64,000 bases of DNA from Candidatus Peribacterales bacterium (GCA_020058765.1 JAGVDM010000006.1:245488-309487), one strand, 5' to 3'; counted from the first letter of the stretch, positions 28,579 to 39,383 are shown. Made by a program: numbers and translations. The notes: generated by a model from the sequence alone, not told the origin.

Positions 28579-29325
28579 ATGTCCGGACATAGCAAATGGG
28601 CGAACATTCGTGTGCGCAAAGGCGCACAGGATGCCAAACGCGGCAAGATCTACACGCGGCATTCGAAATTGATCGAAATTGCCGCACGCGAAGGGGGTAA
28701 TGGCGACCCTGAAAAGAACGGCAGACTCGCTACTGCCGTCGAGAACGCCAAAATGGACAACGTCCCGAATGCGAATATTGAACGTGCGATCAAAAAGGGC
28801 ACAGGCGAGCTGAAGGGCGCCATTACCGAAGCCATTACCTACGAAGCGTACGGGCCTGGTGGTGTGGCCTGCATTATTGAAGGGTTTACCGATAATAAGA
28901 ACCGAACACTCAATAACGTGCGCTCTGCAATCGAGCGACGAGGTGGTAAATGGGCAGAGAGCGGTTCGGTGCTTTTTCTGTTTGATCGCAAGGGTGTTAT
29001 TCATGCTGAGGGCAAACTGAGTGACGACGCCGAATTGGGCTTAATCGACGCTGGAGCGGAGGATATCGACCGCAGTGGCACGAGTTTTACAGTCACAACC
29101 GCGGCGGGGAATTGGTCAAAGGTACGCGATGTATTGAAGGATGACGGCTGCACCATTCACGATGCAGGCCTGAAGTATGTGGCAAAGCAGCACATGGCAA
29201 TTGCAGACGTAGAATCCGCAAGAAAGCTCATGGAATTCATCGATGCAATCGAAGAAGACGAAGATGTGAGCGAAGTACACACAAACGCAGACATAGCCGA
29301 AGAGATCGGAATGCAATTGTCGTAG
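28579..29325 (+). CDS. yebC: YebC/PmpR-TACO1 family protein
   Basis: MSGHSKWANIRVRKGAQDAKRGKIYTRHSKLIEIAAREGGNGDPEKNGRL. Confidence 0.95.
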   Translation: MSGHSKWANIRVRKGAQDAKRGKIYTRHSKLIEIAAREGGNGDPEKNGRLATAVENAKMDNVPNANIERAIKKGTGELKGAITEAITYEAYGPGGVACIIEGFTDNKNRTLNNVRSAIERRGGKWAESGSVLFLFDRKGVIHAEGKLSDDAELGLIDAGAEDIDRSGTSFTVTTAAGNWSKVRDVLKDDGCTIHDAGLKYVAKQHMAIADVESARKLMEFIDAIEEDEDVSEVHTNADIAEEIGMQLS

Positions 29326-29327
29326 AA

Positions 29328-32300
29328 CTACTCCACAACGATTGATCGTGTTCCCCACTCCACTTCGGAGCCGCTACGATCTGTAGTACGCAGGACAAGT
29401 GTGAACTGACCCGCGCGTCTGCTAGCCCATGTGCGACGATACACTCCTTCTCCGCTTGTAAGCCGAAGGAGCACATCTTCCTCGCCGGATTCGTCATTGC
29501 GTACAAGTACCTGCAGCTCACGAATATCCTCACCCACGAACGGAACCTGGAACGACATGCTCACCGATGCGCCAATCGCGAGCGTCACATTGCTAGTAGG
29601 AGTAAGAATCGACGGCTCTTTATCATTCGCCACAGGTGCATCCTCTTCTGGCTCTGGCTCATCGGGCACAGCTGCTCCGCCTACACCAATAGTGATCTCG
29701 TCCTCGCCAGTGTGCTCAGCAACATCTTCCGCAACAGCACGTAAGCGGTACGTGCCTGCAGGAAGATCAAGCGTGTAGTCGAATGTGTACGGAGATGTCG
29801 GCTTCGTGGTGAGCAATGTGTCATCCAAGTAGAACTGTACGTACTTCACCGCACCAGAATCGTCTTCTGCTTCGGCGCGAATACGGATGTCTTCACCAAT
29901 GGCGAACGAACGTTTTTTTGGCTCCAATATGTGGACAACTGGCGAACCTGTGTCTTCACCAAATCGGAACTCCACGCTCGCAACTGCCTTGTTGAAGTAT
30001 TCATCTTCCAGGGTGACATCCAGCGTATGTACACCATCCAGATCCACAGAACGTGGCACACGAATGGTTGCCTGATATGGCGGCTCTGTTTCGATCGCAA
30101 CACGTCGCCCATCCAGTTCGTAGCGCACCTCGCGCACTGCAGCGCCTGCAGTCCATTTGATCACCGGAGAAAATGCGGGGTACGCAGCAATGCCACCCTC
30201 GGTAGGCGACACAATTTCCAGTTCCGGCTTTACTAGGCGACCAGGCGTAAGGGATGGATCACATTCTTCGGTTGGTGCCTGCGGAAGAGGCAATACGGAA
30301 CCAGTATGTGTTTCGGATGCATTCCACAATTCCATCTGCTCGGCCATCCACGCCTGCACACCCGTTTCCCATTCCGGCCAACGATCCGGCAGAATGCTGT
30401 GTGCATTAAAGAAACTCTTTTCTTCGCGCGCGTCCTCGGGGCAGGTGTCGGAAGCAAGTAGCCCGGTTAACTTATCGACCATGAGCGTCACGCAAGCCGG
30501 ATCGAGCTCTGTAGGTGCGCGCTCGCGCAGGAACACATCGGCGCGGCGCAAATGTACTGGCGTGCATTCCGTGGGTAATTGCCCCGAAAGCATAGATACC
30601 TGTGGCTGTACCAACCCCTCTGGAGGCGTGAATGTGGTTACCGGTGCCTCGAGCGTGCGGTGGGCGGCGTACATGAAGTCCTGCCAAATCGCGCTAGATG
30701 TATTGAGGCCATCGGCCTTTTCGAACATAGCGCTGCTATCGGCATTCCCAGCCCATACGCCTGTAACAATGTTTGGCGTGTACCCCAGCACCCAAGCATT
30801 ATCCGGCTTGCGCAGCAGACAACCTCCGCCGTTTTCTGCCCATTCTAAGCACTTGTTGCTGGTGCCGGTTTTGGCTGCGGTTTGATACCCGGGGACCGTA
30901 AGCCGTGTCTTCCAGAACTCGCTTGGACGTACAGATTCATCACTCAAAATGGAGGTGATCTGGTACGCAATGCGCTCGTCGAGTGCCTTTGTTCCACCGG
31001 TGTCTTCTTCCGCCTCATATAAGATGTTTCCATTTTTATCTTTGATGGATCGAATGGCGACAACTGGTTTGAATACGCCACCATTCGCAAATGTGGCGTA
31101 TGCATTGGTCATTTCGAATAGTGGCGTTTCCGCGGCACCTAATGCCAGCGGCCAACCGTAATCAAATTCACCTCGCGCCTCGGCGAGTTCACGGCGACGC
31201 TCTAGCGGTGCCGGTGCACCCATGCTGGCAACCAATCGAAGGATATTGTCTTCGCCACCTGCAAGGAAGAATGCTTTTGCAGCAGGAATATTGCGCGAAG
31301 CACCGAGCGCCTGACGAATGGTGAGCGGCCCCCAGAACCCGCCATCGAAGTTCTGTGGTTCATCATCACCAAATCTTGTCTTCACATCGAAGAGGACTGT
31401 TGCCGGTCCGTAGCCGTTTTCGAATGCCTTGGCATACACGAACGGTTTAAAGCTGGATCCGGGCTGACGGGGCACCTGCACCATATCAATTTTGCCGCCG
31501 TGGTCTTCGTCATTGAAGTCTGCATTCCCAACATATGCGAGAACCTCTCGCGTTTTGGGCTCCAAAGCCATCAAAGCAATATTGTGACCGCCGAATCTGT
31601 CGAGCACATCTTGCCGATGCTTCTCTACCGTTGCTTCCGCTGCTTGCTGAATCTCCCAGTCGAGCGTGGTTTCGATCTGCATGCCTCCACGTTCGAGCAA
31701 CCCCTCTTCTGCACCTGGAATCAGAGTGCCAAGCTGATCACGTACCCATAGCACAAAGTGTGGCGCACGGATGTCTTCCCGGGCAGATGCAAATACGAGT
31801 GTTTCTAATTCATCCAATGCGGCCAGGCGCTCCTGCTCCGTGATGTACTCTTGATCCTGCATATTGCGCAGCACCTGATCGGTACGACCACCGACGTACA
31901 CCACTGTGGAACCCGTCCCAATGTTGCCGCCGAGCAAGCCGATGCGCACTTCCCCATTGGGAATCTGCGAAGCAGTGGTGATTTTTCCTTCCAGAATATC
32001 TGCCATAACCTCCGTACTCACCGTGGAGTAGCGGTGGCTGCCGTAGGGGTTGAAATACGATGGACGCTGCGGTAAGCCCGCAAGCACCGCAGATTGCGCG
32101 AGAGATAGATCCTGCACTGGAATACCGAAGTACCGTTGGCTCGCCTGTGCCGCACCATAGGCGTTCTGCCCAAACGGAATCCAGTTTAAGTAGAGAGTGA
32201 TCAGTTCGTCCTTATCGAACCGGCTTTCCATCTGACATCCAAGGATGAGCTCCTTCAGCTTACGACTGATGATGTTCTCCTTCTGCAGATCGAGTGCGTT

Positions 32301-32804
32301 GCGTGCGAGCTGGCGCGTGAGCGTGGATGCACCGCCCGCTTGCCCAAAGCGAAATACAACACGCGCGAGCGCTCGAACATCCAAGCAACCGCGTTCATAG
32401 AAGCGCTCGTCCTCAATGGCGACGATGGCGTCTTTCAGATCTTGCGGCAGCAAATTCCCCTCCACATACGTACGATCTTCCTCCTGGAAGAATCGGTAGA
32501 GCTCTACGCCATTGCGATCCACCATGACCGTGCTTTGTGACGCGAGAAAGTTTCGTGGATCGGTGATGTCCGGCAGGGTGAACCACAAATAGAGCGCGAA
32601 GAGTAATCCCAAGCCCACTGCAATGGCACCTACCCACACCACAACGCGCTTCGTACCTCCTCGCAATACATGCACAACAAGACGGGCGCACCAAGAGAAC
32701 GCACCACTGATCGCACCTCCCACTGATCGAAGTGAGCGCATGTCACGGCGATGACGTCTTCCGTGCCGCGAGAGCTGATGGGAACGGAAACCCTGAATAG
32801 TCAT
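29328..32804 (-). CDS. Penicillin-binding protein 1A-type transglycosylase/transpeptidase with C-terminal Ig-like extensions
   Basis: IVAIEDERFYERGCLD ... GGASTLTRQLARN ... RQPGSSFKPFVYAKAF ... AAKTGTSNK; C-terminal bacterial Ig-like repeats. Confidence 0.95.
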   Translation of the reverse strand: MTIQGFRSHQLSRHGRRHRRDMRSLRSVGGAISGAFSWCARLVVHVLRGGTKRVVVWVGAIAVGLGLLFALYLWFTLPDITDPRNFLASQSTVMVDRNGVELYRFFQEEDRTYVEGNLLPQDLKDAIVAIEDERFYERGCLDVRALARVVFRFGQAGGASTLTRQLARNALDLQKENIISRKLKELILGCQMESRFDKDELITLYLNWIPFGQNAYGAAQASQRYFGIPVQDLSLAQSAVLAGLPQRPSYFNPYGSHRYSTVSTEVMADILEGKITTASQIPNGEVRIGLLGGNIGTGSTVVYVGGRTDQVLRNMQDQEYITEQERLAALDELETLVFASAREDIRAPHFVLWVRDQLGTLIPGAEEGLLERGGMQIETTLDWEIQQAAEATVEKHRQDVLDRFGGHNIALMALEPKTREVLAYVGNADFNDEDHGGKIDMVQVPRQPGSSFKPFVYAKAFENGYGPATVLFDVKTRFGDDEPQNFDGGFWGPLTIRQALGASRNIPAAKAFFLAGGEDNILRLVASMGAPAPLERRRELAEARGEFDYGWPLALGAAETPLFEMTNAYATFANGGVFKPVVAIRSIKDKNGNILYEAEEDTGGTKALDERIAYQITSILSDESVRPSEFWKTRLTVPGYQTAAKTGTSNKCLEWAENGGGCLLRKPDNAWVLGYTPNIVTGVWAGNADSSAMFEKADGLNTSSAIWQDFMYAAHRTLEAPVTTFTPPEGLVQPQVSMLSGQLPTECTPVHLRRADVFLRERAPTELDPACVTLMVDKLTGLLASDTCPEDAREEKSFFNAHSILPDRWPEWETGVQAWMAEQMELWNASETHTGSVLPLPQAPTEECDPSLTPGRLVKPELEIVSPTEGGIAAYPAFSPVIKWTAGAAVREVRYELDGRRVAIETEPPYQATIRVPRSVDLDGVHTLDVTLEDEYFNKAVASVEFRFGEDTGSPVVHILEPKKRSFAIGEDIRIRAEAEDDSGAVKYVQFYLDDTLLTTKPTSPYTFDYTLDLPAGTYRLRAVAEDVAEHTGEDEITIGVGGAAVPDEPEPEEDAPVANDKEPSILTPTSNVTLAIGASVSMSFQVPFVGEDIRELQVLVRNDESGEEDVLLRLTSGEGVYRRTWASRRAGQFTLVLRTTDRSGSEVEWGTRSIVVE

Positions 32805-32947
32805 ACGCGAGGCACGAGTGTACGGGGCACATCCTTACACCGCAACGTGCAGACCGAGAAAGTCTCTGGTATATATACTGTCAAATGTTGCCACTCGCAC
32901 ACTCCTATTGGCTCCTATGGAACACAAGCACGCGGAGAGCCAAAGCA

Positions 32948-33214
32948 ATGGAAACGCTGACTGTAGACATCGGGCCGGAGTTAGAGCCAGCTGATATCGT
33001 CTCCAACCTGATTTCTGTGCTCGATAGCACAATTGTCTATGTGGCCGTTGCCACATTTATTGTCGGCGCATTCCTCTATACCACCTCTGGCGGCAAGGAC
33101 GACCGCAAGAGCATGGGGAAGGATTTCATGGTCGGTGCGGTCATTGGAGTAGTGATTGTGAAGGGCGCAAAGACGATTCTCAATTTGACCATGTATTTCA
33201 TTTACGGAACGTAG
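32948..33214 (+). CDS. Small two-TM protein, VirB2/TrbC-pilin-like
   Basis: 88 aa: VYVAVATFIVGAFLYTTSGGKDDRKSMGKDFMVGAVIGVVIVKGAKTILNLTMYFI. Confidence 0.5.
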   Translation: METLTVDIGPELEPADIVSNLISVLDSTIVYVAVATFIVGAFLYTTSGGKDDRKSMGKDFMVGAVIGVVIVKGAKTILNLTMYFIYGT

Positions 33215-33237
33215 ACTCGCGTTACAATTACAATCCC

Positions 33238-33855
33238 ATGCAGGATTCCACCCAGGAAAACACGCTACGCAAACTGGAGGAGGCCGAGCAGCTCAAACTG
33301 GACGGGAAGTATGAGGTAGCATTGGAAATTCTGGAACAGCTCCTCGTTGAAGACCCGCAGAATGTGTCCGCATTGGAAGAGGTGGCAGATAATGAGTTGA
33401 GTTTGGAACGGTACGAGCGAGCATCCGCTGCCGCAACTCGAGCAGTTGCCCTCGATAGCCAAAGTTATATGGGCCATTACATTTTGGGTTACCTACACTG
33501 CCAGTACAGCAGGTGGGAACCCGCCATTACCGAGCTCAAAGAGGCGAACACGCTACAACCGAATAATCCGGAAATACTGCGGTGTTTGGGGTGGGCACTC
33601 TTCAGCGTCGGTCAACGTACGCAGGGCATCGTAACGCTCGAGCGATCTCTCAATCTCGACCCAGAAAATTCTCTGACGCTCTGCGATTTGGGGGCAGCAT
33701 ATTTGAAGACACACAACGTGCCCAAAGCCAAAGCACTACTGCAGCACAGTCTGGATCTTGATCCCGGCAATATACGTGCATTCAAGTGCGTACAAGATGC
33801 CGAACGCATGGAACGTCAGCGTCGCACAAGTAAGCAGCGCGTGCGCCAAGGATAG
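33238..33855 (+). CDS. TPR-repeat protein
   Basis: Repeated TPR pattern (YEVALEILEQLLVEDPQNVSALEEVADNELSLERYERASAAATRAVALDSQ...). Confidence 0.85.
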   Translation: MQDSTQENTLRKLEEAEQLKLDGKYEVALEILEQLLVEDPQNVSALEEVADNELSLERYERASAAATRAVALDSQSYMGHYILGYLHCQYSRWEPAITELKEANTLQPNNPEILRCLGWALFSVGQRTQGIVTLERSLNLDPENSLTLCDLGAAYLKTHNVPKAKALLQHSLDLDPGNIRAFKCVQDAERMERQRRTSKQRVRQG

Positions 33856-33876
33856 TGACAGCGTATACTGGCGCGG

Positions 33877-34851
33877 ATGTTTGCCGCATGGACGGGCACA
33901 GGCGTGTTATGGAAGCGAGGAATCCGCCGTGGAGTGTTTGGTGTACTGCGCAATCGCGATTGGCTCACCACCTTCGGCGCGCTGACCGGTGTATGTCTTC
34001 TGCTACAGCTCAGCATTGCCTGCCTACTCGGCATGGCAGGAGCGCAATCGCTGCTCATTGCGCGTGCCGCATTGCACTTGGAAATTTTGGAGGGGACAGG
34101 CAACCAAGAGGTGCAAACATTCTTAAGCGCCGTACAAGGACTCCCGTACGTGGAGAAAATGACGTACATCACCAAAGAGCAGGCATACGCGCAAATGAAA
34201 GAGCGCGATCCAGATATCGTAGCATTCGTAGAGGAATTTCAGATGGCGAATCCCTTCCCGGAAACCGTGAGTGTCACACTCCAATCGTTGGAGGACTACG
34301 AGCTATTCGCTGCATTCCTGCGAGAAGAACGCTGGCATCAAGTTGTTGATCCATCCTTCCTCTCCGAAAAAACAGATCAAGAAGCTGAAGTACACGAGCT
34401 GCTCAATATTACGAATGCAGCGAGTGTGGTAACACTCATGCTCATTGTTCTCACCATCGGCACAATCCTGTTTGTAACAGTGGAACTCGTGCGTGAGCGT
34501 GTACTCAGGCGCGCAGAGGAGGTGTTGGTGGAACACTTGTCTGGAGCCTTTGGATGGACTATTCGCATTCCCTTTGCAGCAGAAGCAACAACGTTACTGT
34601 TTGTAGCCACGATTGTGAGTGCAATCGCCGCAGGCGTACTCATTGTGATTCTCCAAATGATGGGCGCACAAGTTGCGGCAGGCGCATCACTGCAGGCATT
34701 ACTCGCACATGTGTACGCAACACTGGCGCGGCATGCATGGTGGATTTTGCTGGTGGAAATCGCACTCATTCCACTCATTGGCTGGGTGGGTGCATGGCTG
34801 GGGACGATGCGCAAAATGAACCCTCGTGCATTGCTTCTGCATTGGCGCTAA
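33877..34851 (+). CDS. ftsX: FtsX-like permease
   Basis: N-terminal TM, ECD with YVEKMTYITKEQAYAQMKERDPDIVAFVEEF...NPFPETVSVTL, three C-terminal TMs. Confidence 0.8.
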   Translation: MFAAWTGTGVLWKRGIRRGVFGVLRNRDWLTTFGALTGVCLLLQLSIACLLGMAGAQSLLIARAALHLEILEGTGNQEVQTFLSAVQGLPYVEKMTYITKEQAYAQMKERDPDIVAFVEEFQMANPFPETVSVTLQSLEDYELFAAFLREERWHQVVDPSFLSEKTDQEAEVHELLNITNAASVVTLMLIVLTIGTILFVTVELVRERVLRRAEEVLVEHLSGAFGWTIRIPFAAEATTLLFVATIVSAIAAGVLIVILQMMGAQVAAGASLQALLAHVYATLARHAWWILLVEIALIPLIGWVGAWLGTMRKMNPRALLLHWR

Positions 34852-35489
34852 TGGGGAATACACGAACATACGACACAATCGTGCTGCGCACATACGACGT
34901 AGGAGAAGCCGATCGATTCTGCATACTCCTCACCCGTGAGCGCGGGAGAATCGCCGCACGAGCGCGTGGCGTCCGTAAGCTCAAAAGTAAAATGGGTGGC
35001 AGCTTGCTCCCCTTCCGGCGCGTGCAGGCAGATGTGTACGAAGGCAGCAGTGGTTTTCTTGTCACCACAACACACGCGGCATCCATGCTCGTGGGCAACG
35101 ACCAGATGCAAACAGTAACGGCTGCACAGCAGGGCACAGAACTCCTACAGCAATTACTGCAAGATGATGAAGCTGTACCGGAAATTTTTGATATCACTGC
35201 AACGTTCTTGGAAGAATGCAGTAGCGGAAACGCACCTGTATTGGCATTCACTGTGCGGCTTCTTGCAGTGCTCGGCGTATTCCCTACGCGGGAGCAGGAA
35301 TGGCGCATGCCAGCGGAAAGTATTGCCTTCCTGCATGTGTGTACCGGCACAGGTGAGTGGTGGAAAGGTGTATTACCACCCACGGAGCAACGACGCAGTA
35401 TTGAACGACTCTGCAGAGAGCTACAGCACATGCAAAATCCAAACAAGCACAACGTACTGCAGGGGATACAGATACTGGCAAGCGCTTAA
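34851..35489 (+). CDS. recO: DNA repair protein RecO
   Basis: TYDTIVLRTYDVGEADRFCILLTRERGRIAARARGVRKLKSKMGGSLLPFRRVQADVYEGSSGFLVT; TAATG coupling to ftsX. Confidence 0.85.
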   Translation: MGNTRTYDTIVLRTYDVGEADRFCILLTRERGRIAARARGVRKLKSKMGGSLLPFRRVQADVYEGSSGFLVTTTHAASMLVGNDQMQTVTAAQQGTELLQQLLQDDEAVPEIFDITATFLEECSSGNAPVLAFTVRLLAVLGVFPTREQEWRMPAESIAFLHVCTGTGEWWKGVLPPTEQRRSIERLCRELQHMQNPNKHNVLQGIQILASA

Positions 35490-36847
35490 AACGCTCTACC
35501 ATCTCGAATGGCACGCGGGTTCAGGCGAGTGTCCTCAATAGTGGACGCAGGTTGTTCCCCGGGCTCTTCGCCGGAATCGGGTGTCGTAAGCCACGATGGA
35601 GCTTCTTCCCCTGGAATGACGTCTCCTGCGGCCATACCAATCTGATGGTAGAGCGGACGAGCTTCGTAGAATGAGTAGTATCCTTCTACATTCGGTTCAG
35701 ATTCGGGCATGTGCACCACACGGAACCATGCGGCACGCAACCCTGGAACAGCACTGCCTACCTTGCGGGTGGTGCCTGCAGGAATATCTGTGGTGTATTC
35801 GACTCGGTCTGCGGGTGCTGCCGTGTGCCCCCATGTGTATGGCCCTATCACTTCGGCTTCACGGGTATCCTGTGTGCCGTAGTAGATGAAGTAGGCATCA
35901 TCACCGTCTACATGTGTCTGGATAAGCAGATCTCCTGGGCTGTCGTTGAGGAACTTCATATCGGTTGCAGGAGGATAAATGGTGGCATCTGTGCCGTGCG
36001 GCCCGTAATACGCCACAGCGAAGCTGTGGTTCCGCCGCTGCTCAATGGGGAACCCGTGCTCCCATATACCGCGATACGCCGTGGTGCTGACCTGGCATAA
36101 GCCCCCACCGTAGTCTGGGAGCGTTTTATCGCCCATAATGACCAATTCCTGCTTGTAACCAGTAGCAGCGGTTACAGGTCCAAGAATTTCGTTGAAGGAG
36201 AACACTGTCCCTTTGGGGATGATGTGTCCGTTGAAACGTGCCAGACCCACAGCAATGTTATGGCGACGATTGAGTGGCGAACCTGCGAAATTCGATTCGC
36301 CGACTGTGACCACTTCACGAATTCCGCGTGCCTGAAGATCAGGAGGGATCGAAAGCTGCGGCTGTATTTCTTCAACGGGCAGATGAATGTCTGCCACTCC
36401 GCGTTCGAGTGCGGTGATCGTGAGCGAGACTGTGTCGTCCAGGCGTACACGCCGCCCTGCAAGCCCCACACCATCGAACACAATGGTGCCGCCTGACTGA
36501 TGCATCTGCACCGTGCCAGGCTCACGATCAAGAGCGGTGGCAATGCGCGCACGAATGGTCTCGGCTATGGCCGCACGATCCCAATCGAGGCGCGTGGATC
36601 GCACAATGCCACTCGGCAGCGAAGGAATCGTGTCACCGTCTACTCGCCATTCTTGCAGTGGCACAACCGTACGCCCCTGCTGCACCCATATCTCTGCGTC
36701 GTGCCGCCACTGCGGATACGCATTGGGATTAATAGTAAAAAGATGATGCCCGTAGCGAAAGGTGAGAATGGGATCTGCAGCATGCGTGATCGCAGGCACA
36801 AAAGATGTGACGGCAAAACACAGCGCTACAAGCAGCCAACGAGACAT
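35486..36847 (-). CDS. VanW family protein
   Basis: RRHNIAVGLARFNGHIIPKGTVFSFNEILGPVTAATGYKQELVIMGDKTLPDYGGGLCQVSTTAYRGIWEHG. Confidence 0.92.
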   Translation of the reverse strand: MSRWLLVALCFAVTSFVPAITHAADPILTFRYGHHLFTINPNAYPQWRHDAEIWVQQGRTVVPLQEWRVDGDTIPSLPSGIVRSTRLDWDRAAIAETIRARIATALDREPGTVQMHQSGGTIVFDGVGLAGRRVRLDDTVSLTITALERGVADIHLPVEEIQPQLSIPPDLQARGIREVVTVGESNFAGSPLNRRHNIAVGLARFNGHIIPKGTVFSFNEILGPVTAATGYKQELVIMGDKTLPDYGGGLCQVSTTAYRGIWEHGFPIEQRRNHSFAVAYYGPHGTDATIYPPATDMKFLNDSPGDLLIQTHVDGDDAYFIYYGTQDTREAEVIGPYTWGHTAAPADRVEYTTDIPAGTTRKVGSAVPGLRAAWFRVVHMPESEPNVEGYYSFYEARPLYHQIGMAAGDVIPGEEAPSWLTTPDSGEEPGEQPASTIEDTRLNPRAIRDGRAF

Positions 36848-36851
36848 GGTG

Positions 36852-37424
36852 TTATGACCGGCGAACATGCGATGCAGAAGTGACTTCATCCAGCTCTGTA
36901 TTTACCAGAGCATCGGCACGGTGATTATCTGCTCGTGGAATATGTACAAAAGAAACACTCCCGAGCTGTGCCGCGAGCTCTTGAACCTCCTCCACAAGCG
37001 GCTGCAGTGTGGGCATCCGTACTTGGTATTGGCCATTGATCTGTCGCACCACAAGCTCGGAATCCATATGGCAAATCAGGCGATTTGGTCGGTACTGCAG
37101 AGCGATCTTGAGCCCTTCTATAAGAGCGCGATATTCGGCAACGTTATTGGTTTCTACGCCGATATGCTCACGGTATTCCCGTAGAACTTTGCCGGCGATG
37201 GGATCTTCGAGCACGCACCCGATCGCTGCCTGGCCAGGGTTGCCGCGCGAACCGCCGTCGGTAAAAAGGTGCAACGTGCCGCCTACTGCCTCTGGGCGCT
37301 CTTCTGTAACGGAGGCTTGGCCGAGCGCTTCTTCCAGAATGCGCGCAATGAATCGCTCACGCTCGCGAATGCGCGGAAACATCTCCTGCAATTTGCGCTC
37401 CAGTGCTGCGGGCAGGCGAACCAT
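36852..37424 (-). CDS. RNase HI-family protein
   Basis: LHLFTDGGSRGNPGQAAIGCVLED ... ETNNVAEYRALIEGLKIAL ... HMDSELVVRQINGQY ... ADNHRADALVN. Confidence 0.9.
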   Translation of the reverse strand: MVRLPAALERKLQEMFPRIRERERFIARILEEALGQASVTEERPEAVGGTLHLFTDGGSRGNPGQAAIGCVLEDPIAGKVLREYREHIGVETNNVAEYRALIEGLKIALQYRPNRLICHMDSELVVRQINGQYQVRMPTLQPLVEEVQELAAQLGSVSFVHIPRADNHRADALVNTELDEVTSASHVRRS

Positions 37425-37428
37425 ATCG

Positions 37429-37995
37429 CTAGTGTACCTCGTGCTGTGCGGAGGCGCACCCGCACGATTTTCCATCACAAGTGCACGACGCATCTTCGGG
37501 CAGATCGAGTTTGAACCGCCCTTCTCGAAAATCGATCACCGATCCACCAACGCGCCACAAAATCATGGGCGATACAAATACAGGAACATCCGGTTCTTCC
37601 GCACAAGAGAAAGTGAAATCCTCCGGCTCTGCTGCTGCACAAAACTCCATGCAAAATCCTCCTTGGCTGTCGGGCACAACGGCAAGACCATGCCCCGCAA
37701 GCCCTTCCTGCTGTGCGATTTCACGAATTGCACGAGCAGCCAACGGCGTAATAGTCACTTCGCGCGGGCGGGCAGGCGCAGCACGTACGGCGTCATTCAG
37801 GTCATCGATCAGTGCTTCAAGTGTCTCTTCGGTGAATCCGTGGAGTGAACATCCGTCTTCCAATGATTCCACTCCGCCGATGGAGCATGAGAAACAGTGC
37901 AAACCGTATGCGCCCATTATGTCGGGCGCCTCAGGACAGATAGCAATGATCTCGTACACACGCATATTTTTGTGCACACATGGAGGTTCCGCCAT
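37429..37995 (-). CDS. DUF1858-HesB/IscA-like fusion protein with Cys-rich C-terminus
   Basis: VYEIIAICPEAPDIMGAYGLHCFSCSIGGVESLEDGCSLHGF, then VTITPLAARAIREIAQQEGLAGHGLAVVPDSQGGFCMEF...CTCDGKSCGC. Confidence 0.75.
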   Translation of the reverse strand: MAEPPCVHKNMRVYEIIAICPEAPDIMGAYGLHCFSCSIGGVESLEDGCSLHGFTEETLEALIDDLNDAVRAAPARPREVTITPLAARAIREIAQQEGLAGHGLAVVPDSQGGFCMEFCAAAEPEDFTFSCAEEPDVPVFVSPMILWRVGGSVIDFREGRFKLDLPEDASCTCDGKSCGCASAQHEVH

Positions 37996-38102
37996 TGGCG
38001 TACCGCCCTGAGTATTCCGGGGTTCTCTGCGTGCGCTGCCCACGGATCGATGCTACTCTTCCCACCTCTAAAGGCAACGACGCTCCCTGTGAAAATCCTC
38101 AC

Positions 38103-39383
38103 ATGAAACGCATTCTCCACACACTTACAATCGGCCTTATTCCCCTGCTTACGCTGTTTTTGGGATTACAGCTCGGCATGCAGTATGAACAGCAACGACT
38201 GCACTCGGAATTGAGTGAATTGGAGTTCCTATACAAGGGTGGCACGGGTAGCGGAGAAGTGATTGCAGACCCCGAGCAAGATGTCGATCTCGCGCTCATG
38301 TGGTCTGTGTGGCGCCTGCTTATGGTGCACTACATCCACCCAGAAGACATACAGGTAGAACCAATGCTCTACGGTGCTGTATCCGGCATGGTAGAAGCTG
38401 TCGGCGATCCCTACAGCGCATTCATGACGCCATCGGAAAACCAAGAATTTCGCCAAGGACTGAACGGCAAACTACAGGGTATTGGTGCAGAGCTCACACT
38501 GCGCGAAGACAGTGTAGTGATCGTAGCACCGCTCAGAGGCTCACCAGCTGCAAAGGCAGGGCTGCTCCCCGGCGATATTGTGCTGGAAGTAGATGGCGTG
38601 CCTACGGCAGGAAAAACACTGAACGAAGTGGTACAGGCGATCCGTGGCGAAAGCGGTACAGAAGTGGCGCTCACCATTGAGCGCCCAGGCGAAGAGAGTA
38701 TCCGCACAGTCCGAATTACACGAAGCAATATTGATATCCCCAGTGTGGAATATGAGCTGAAGGAAAGTGGGAGCGGCAGCGTGGGGTACATCGCCATTAA
38801 CCAGTTTGCCGATCACACGAACACAGAGGTGGAACGGGCACTCACCGAGCTGGAAGAAGCCGATCTTGACGGCATCATTTTGGATGTACGATTCAATGGC
38901 GGTGGCTACCTGGATCGCGCTGTGGATCTTGCATCGATGTTCCTACGCCATGGCAAGGTGGTGAGCGTGGCACGCAAGGAAGGCGAACCAGAAGCCCATT
39001 ACGTCCATGGCCGTCCGATCGATACCGATACGCCGCTCGTCGTCCTCATGAACGAAGGGTCTGCGAGCGCATCGGAAATTCTGGCCGGTGCATTGCAGGA
39101 TCACAAGCGCGCAACGATCATTGGCAAGAAGAGCTTCGGGAAAGGAACCGTACAAGAAATCTTCGAGCTCCCCGGCGGTGCCAGCTTGCGCGTGACCGTA
39201 GCGAAGTGGCTTACGCCAAGCGGACGCGACTTGGGCAAGGAAGGCGTTGAGCCAGATATCGAAGTCGAGCGCACCCCACAGGACATGGAAGCAGAACTCG
39301 ATCCGCAGTTGGACCGGGCAATAGAATGGATCTTCACAGAAGCGCAATCCATCACCCCTGTGGAGTCGCCAATCGAAGGCTAG
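38103..39383 (+). CDS. S41 family C-terminal processing peptidase
   Basis: PDZ domain (GSPAAKAGLLPGDIVLEVDG), LMNEGSASASEILAGALQDHKRATIIGKKSFGKGTVQ. Confidence 0.95.
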   Translation: MKRILHTLTIGLIPLLTLFLGLQLGMQYEQQRLHSELSELEFLYKGGTGSGEVIADPEQDVDLALMWSVWRLLMVHYIHPEDIQVEPMLYGAVSGMVEAVGDPYSAFMTPSENQEFRQGLNGKLQGIGAELTLREDSVVIVAPLRGSPAAKAGLLPGDIVLEVDGVPTAGKTLNEVVQAIRGESGTEVALTIERPGEESIRTVRITRSNIDIPSVEYELKESGSGSVGYIAINQFADHTNTEVERALTELEEADLDGIILDVRFNGGGYLDRAVDLASMFLRHGKVVSVARKEGEPEAHYVHGRPIDTDTPLVVLMNEGSASASEILAGALQDHKRATIIGKKSFGKGTVQEIFELPGGASLRVTVAKWLTPSGRDLGKEGVEPDIEVERTPQDMEAELDPQLDRAIEWIFTEAQSITPVESPIEG

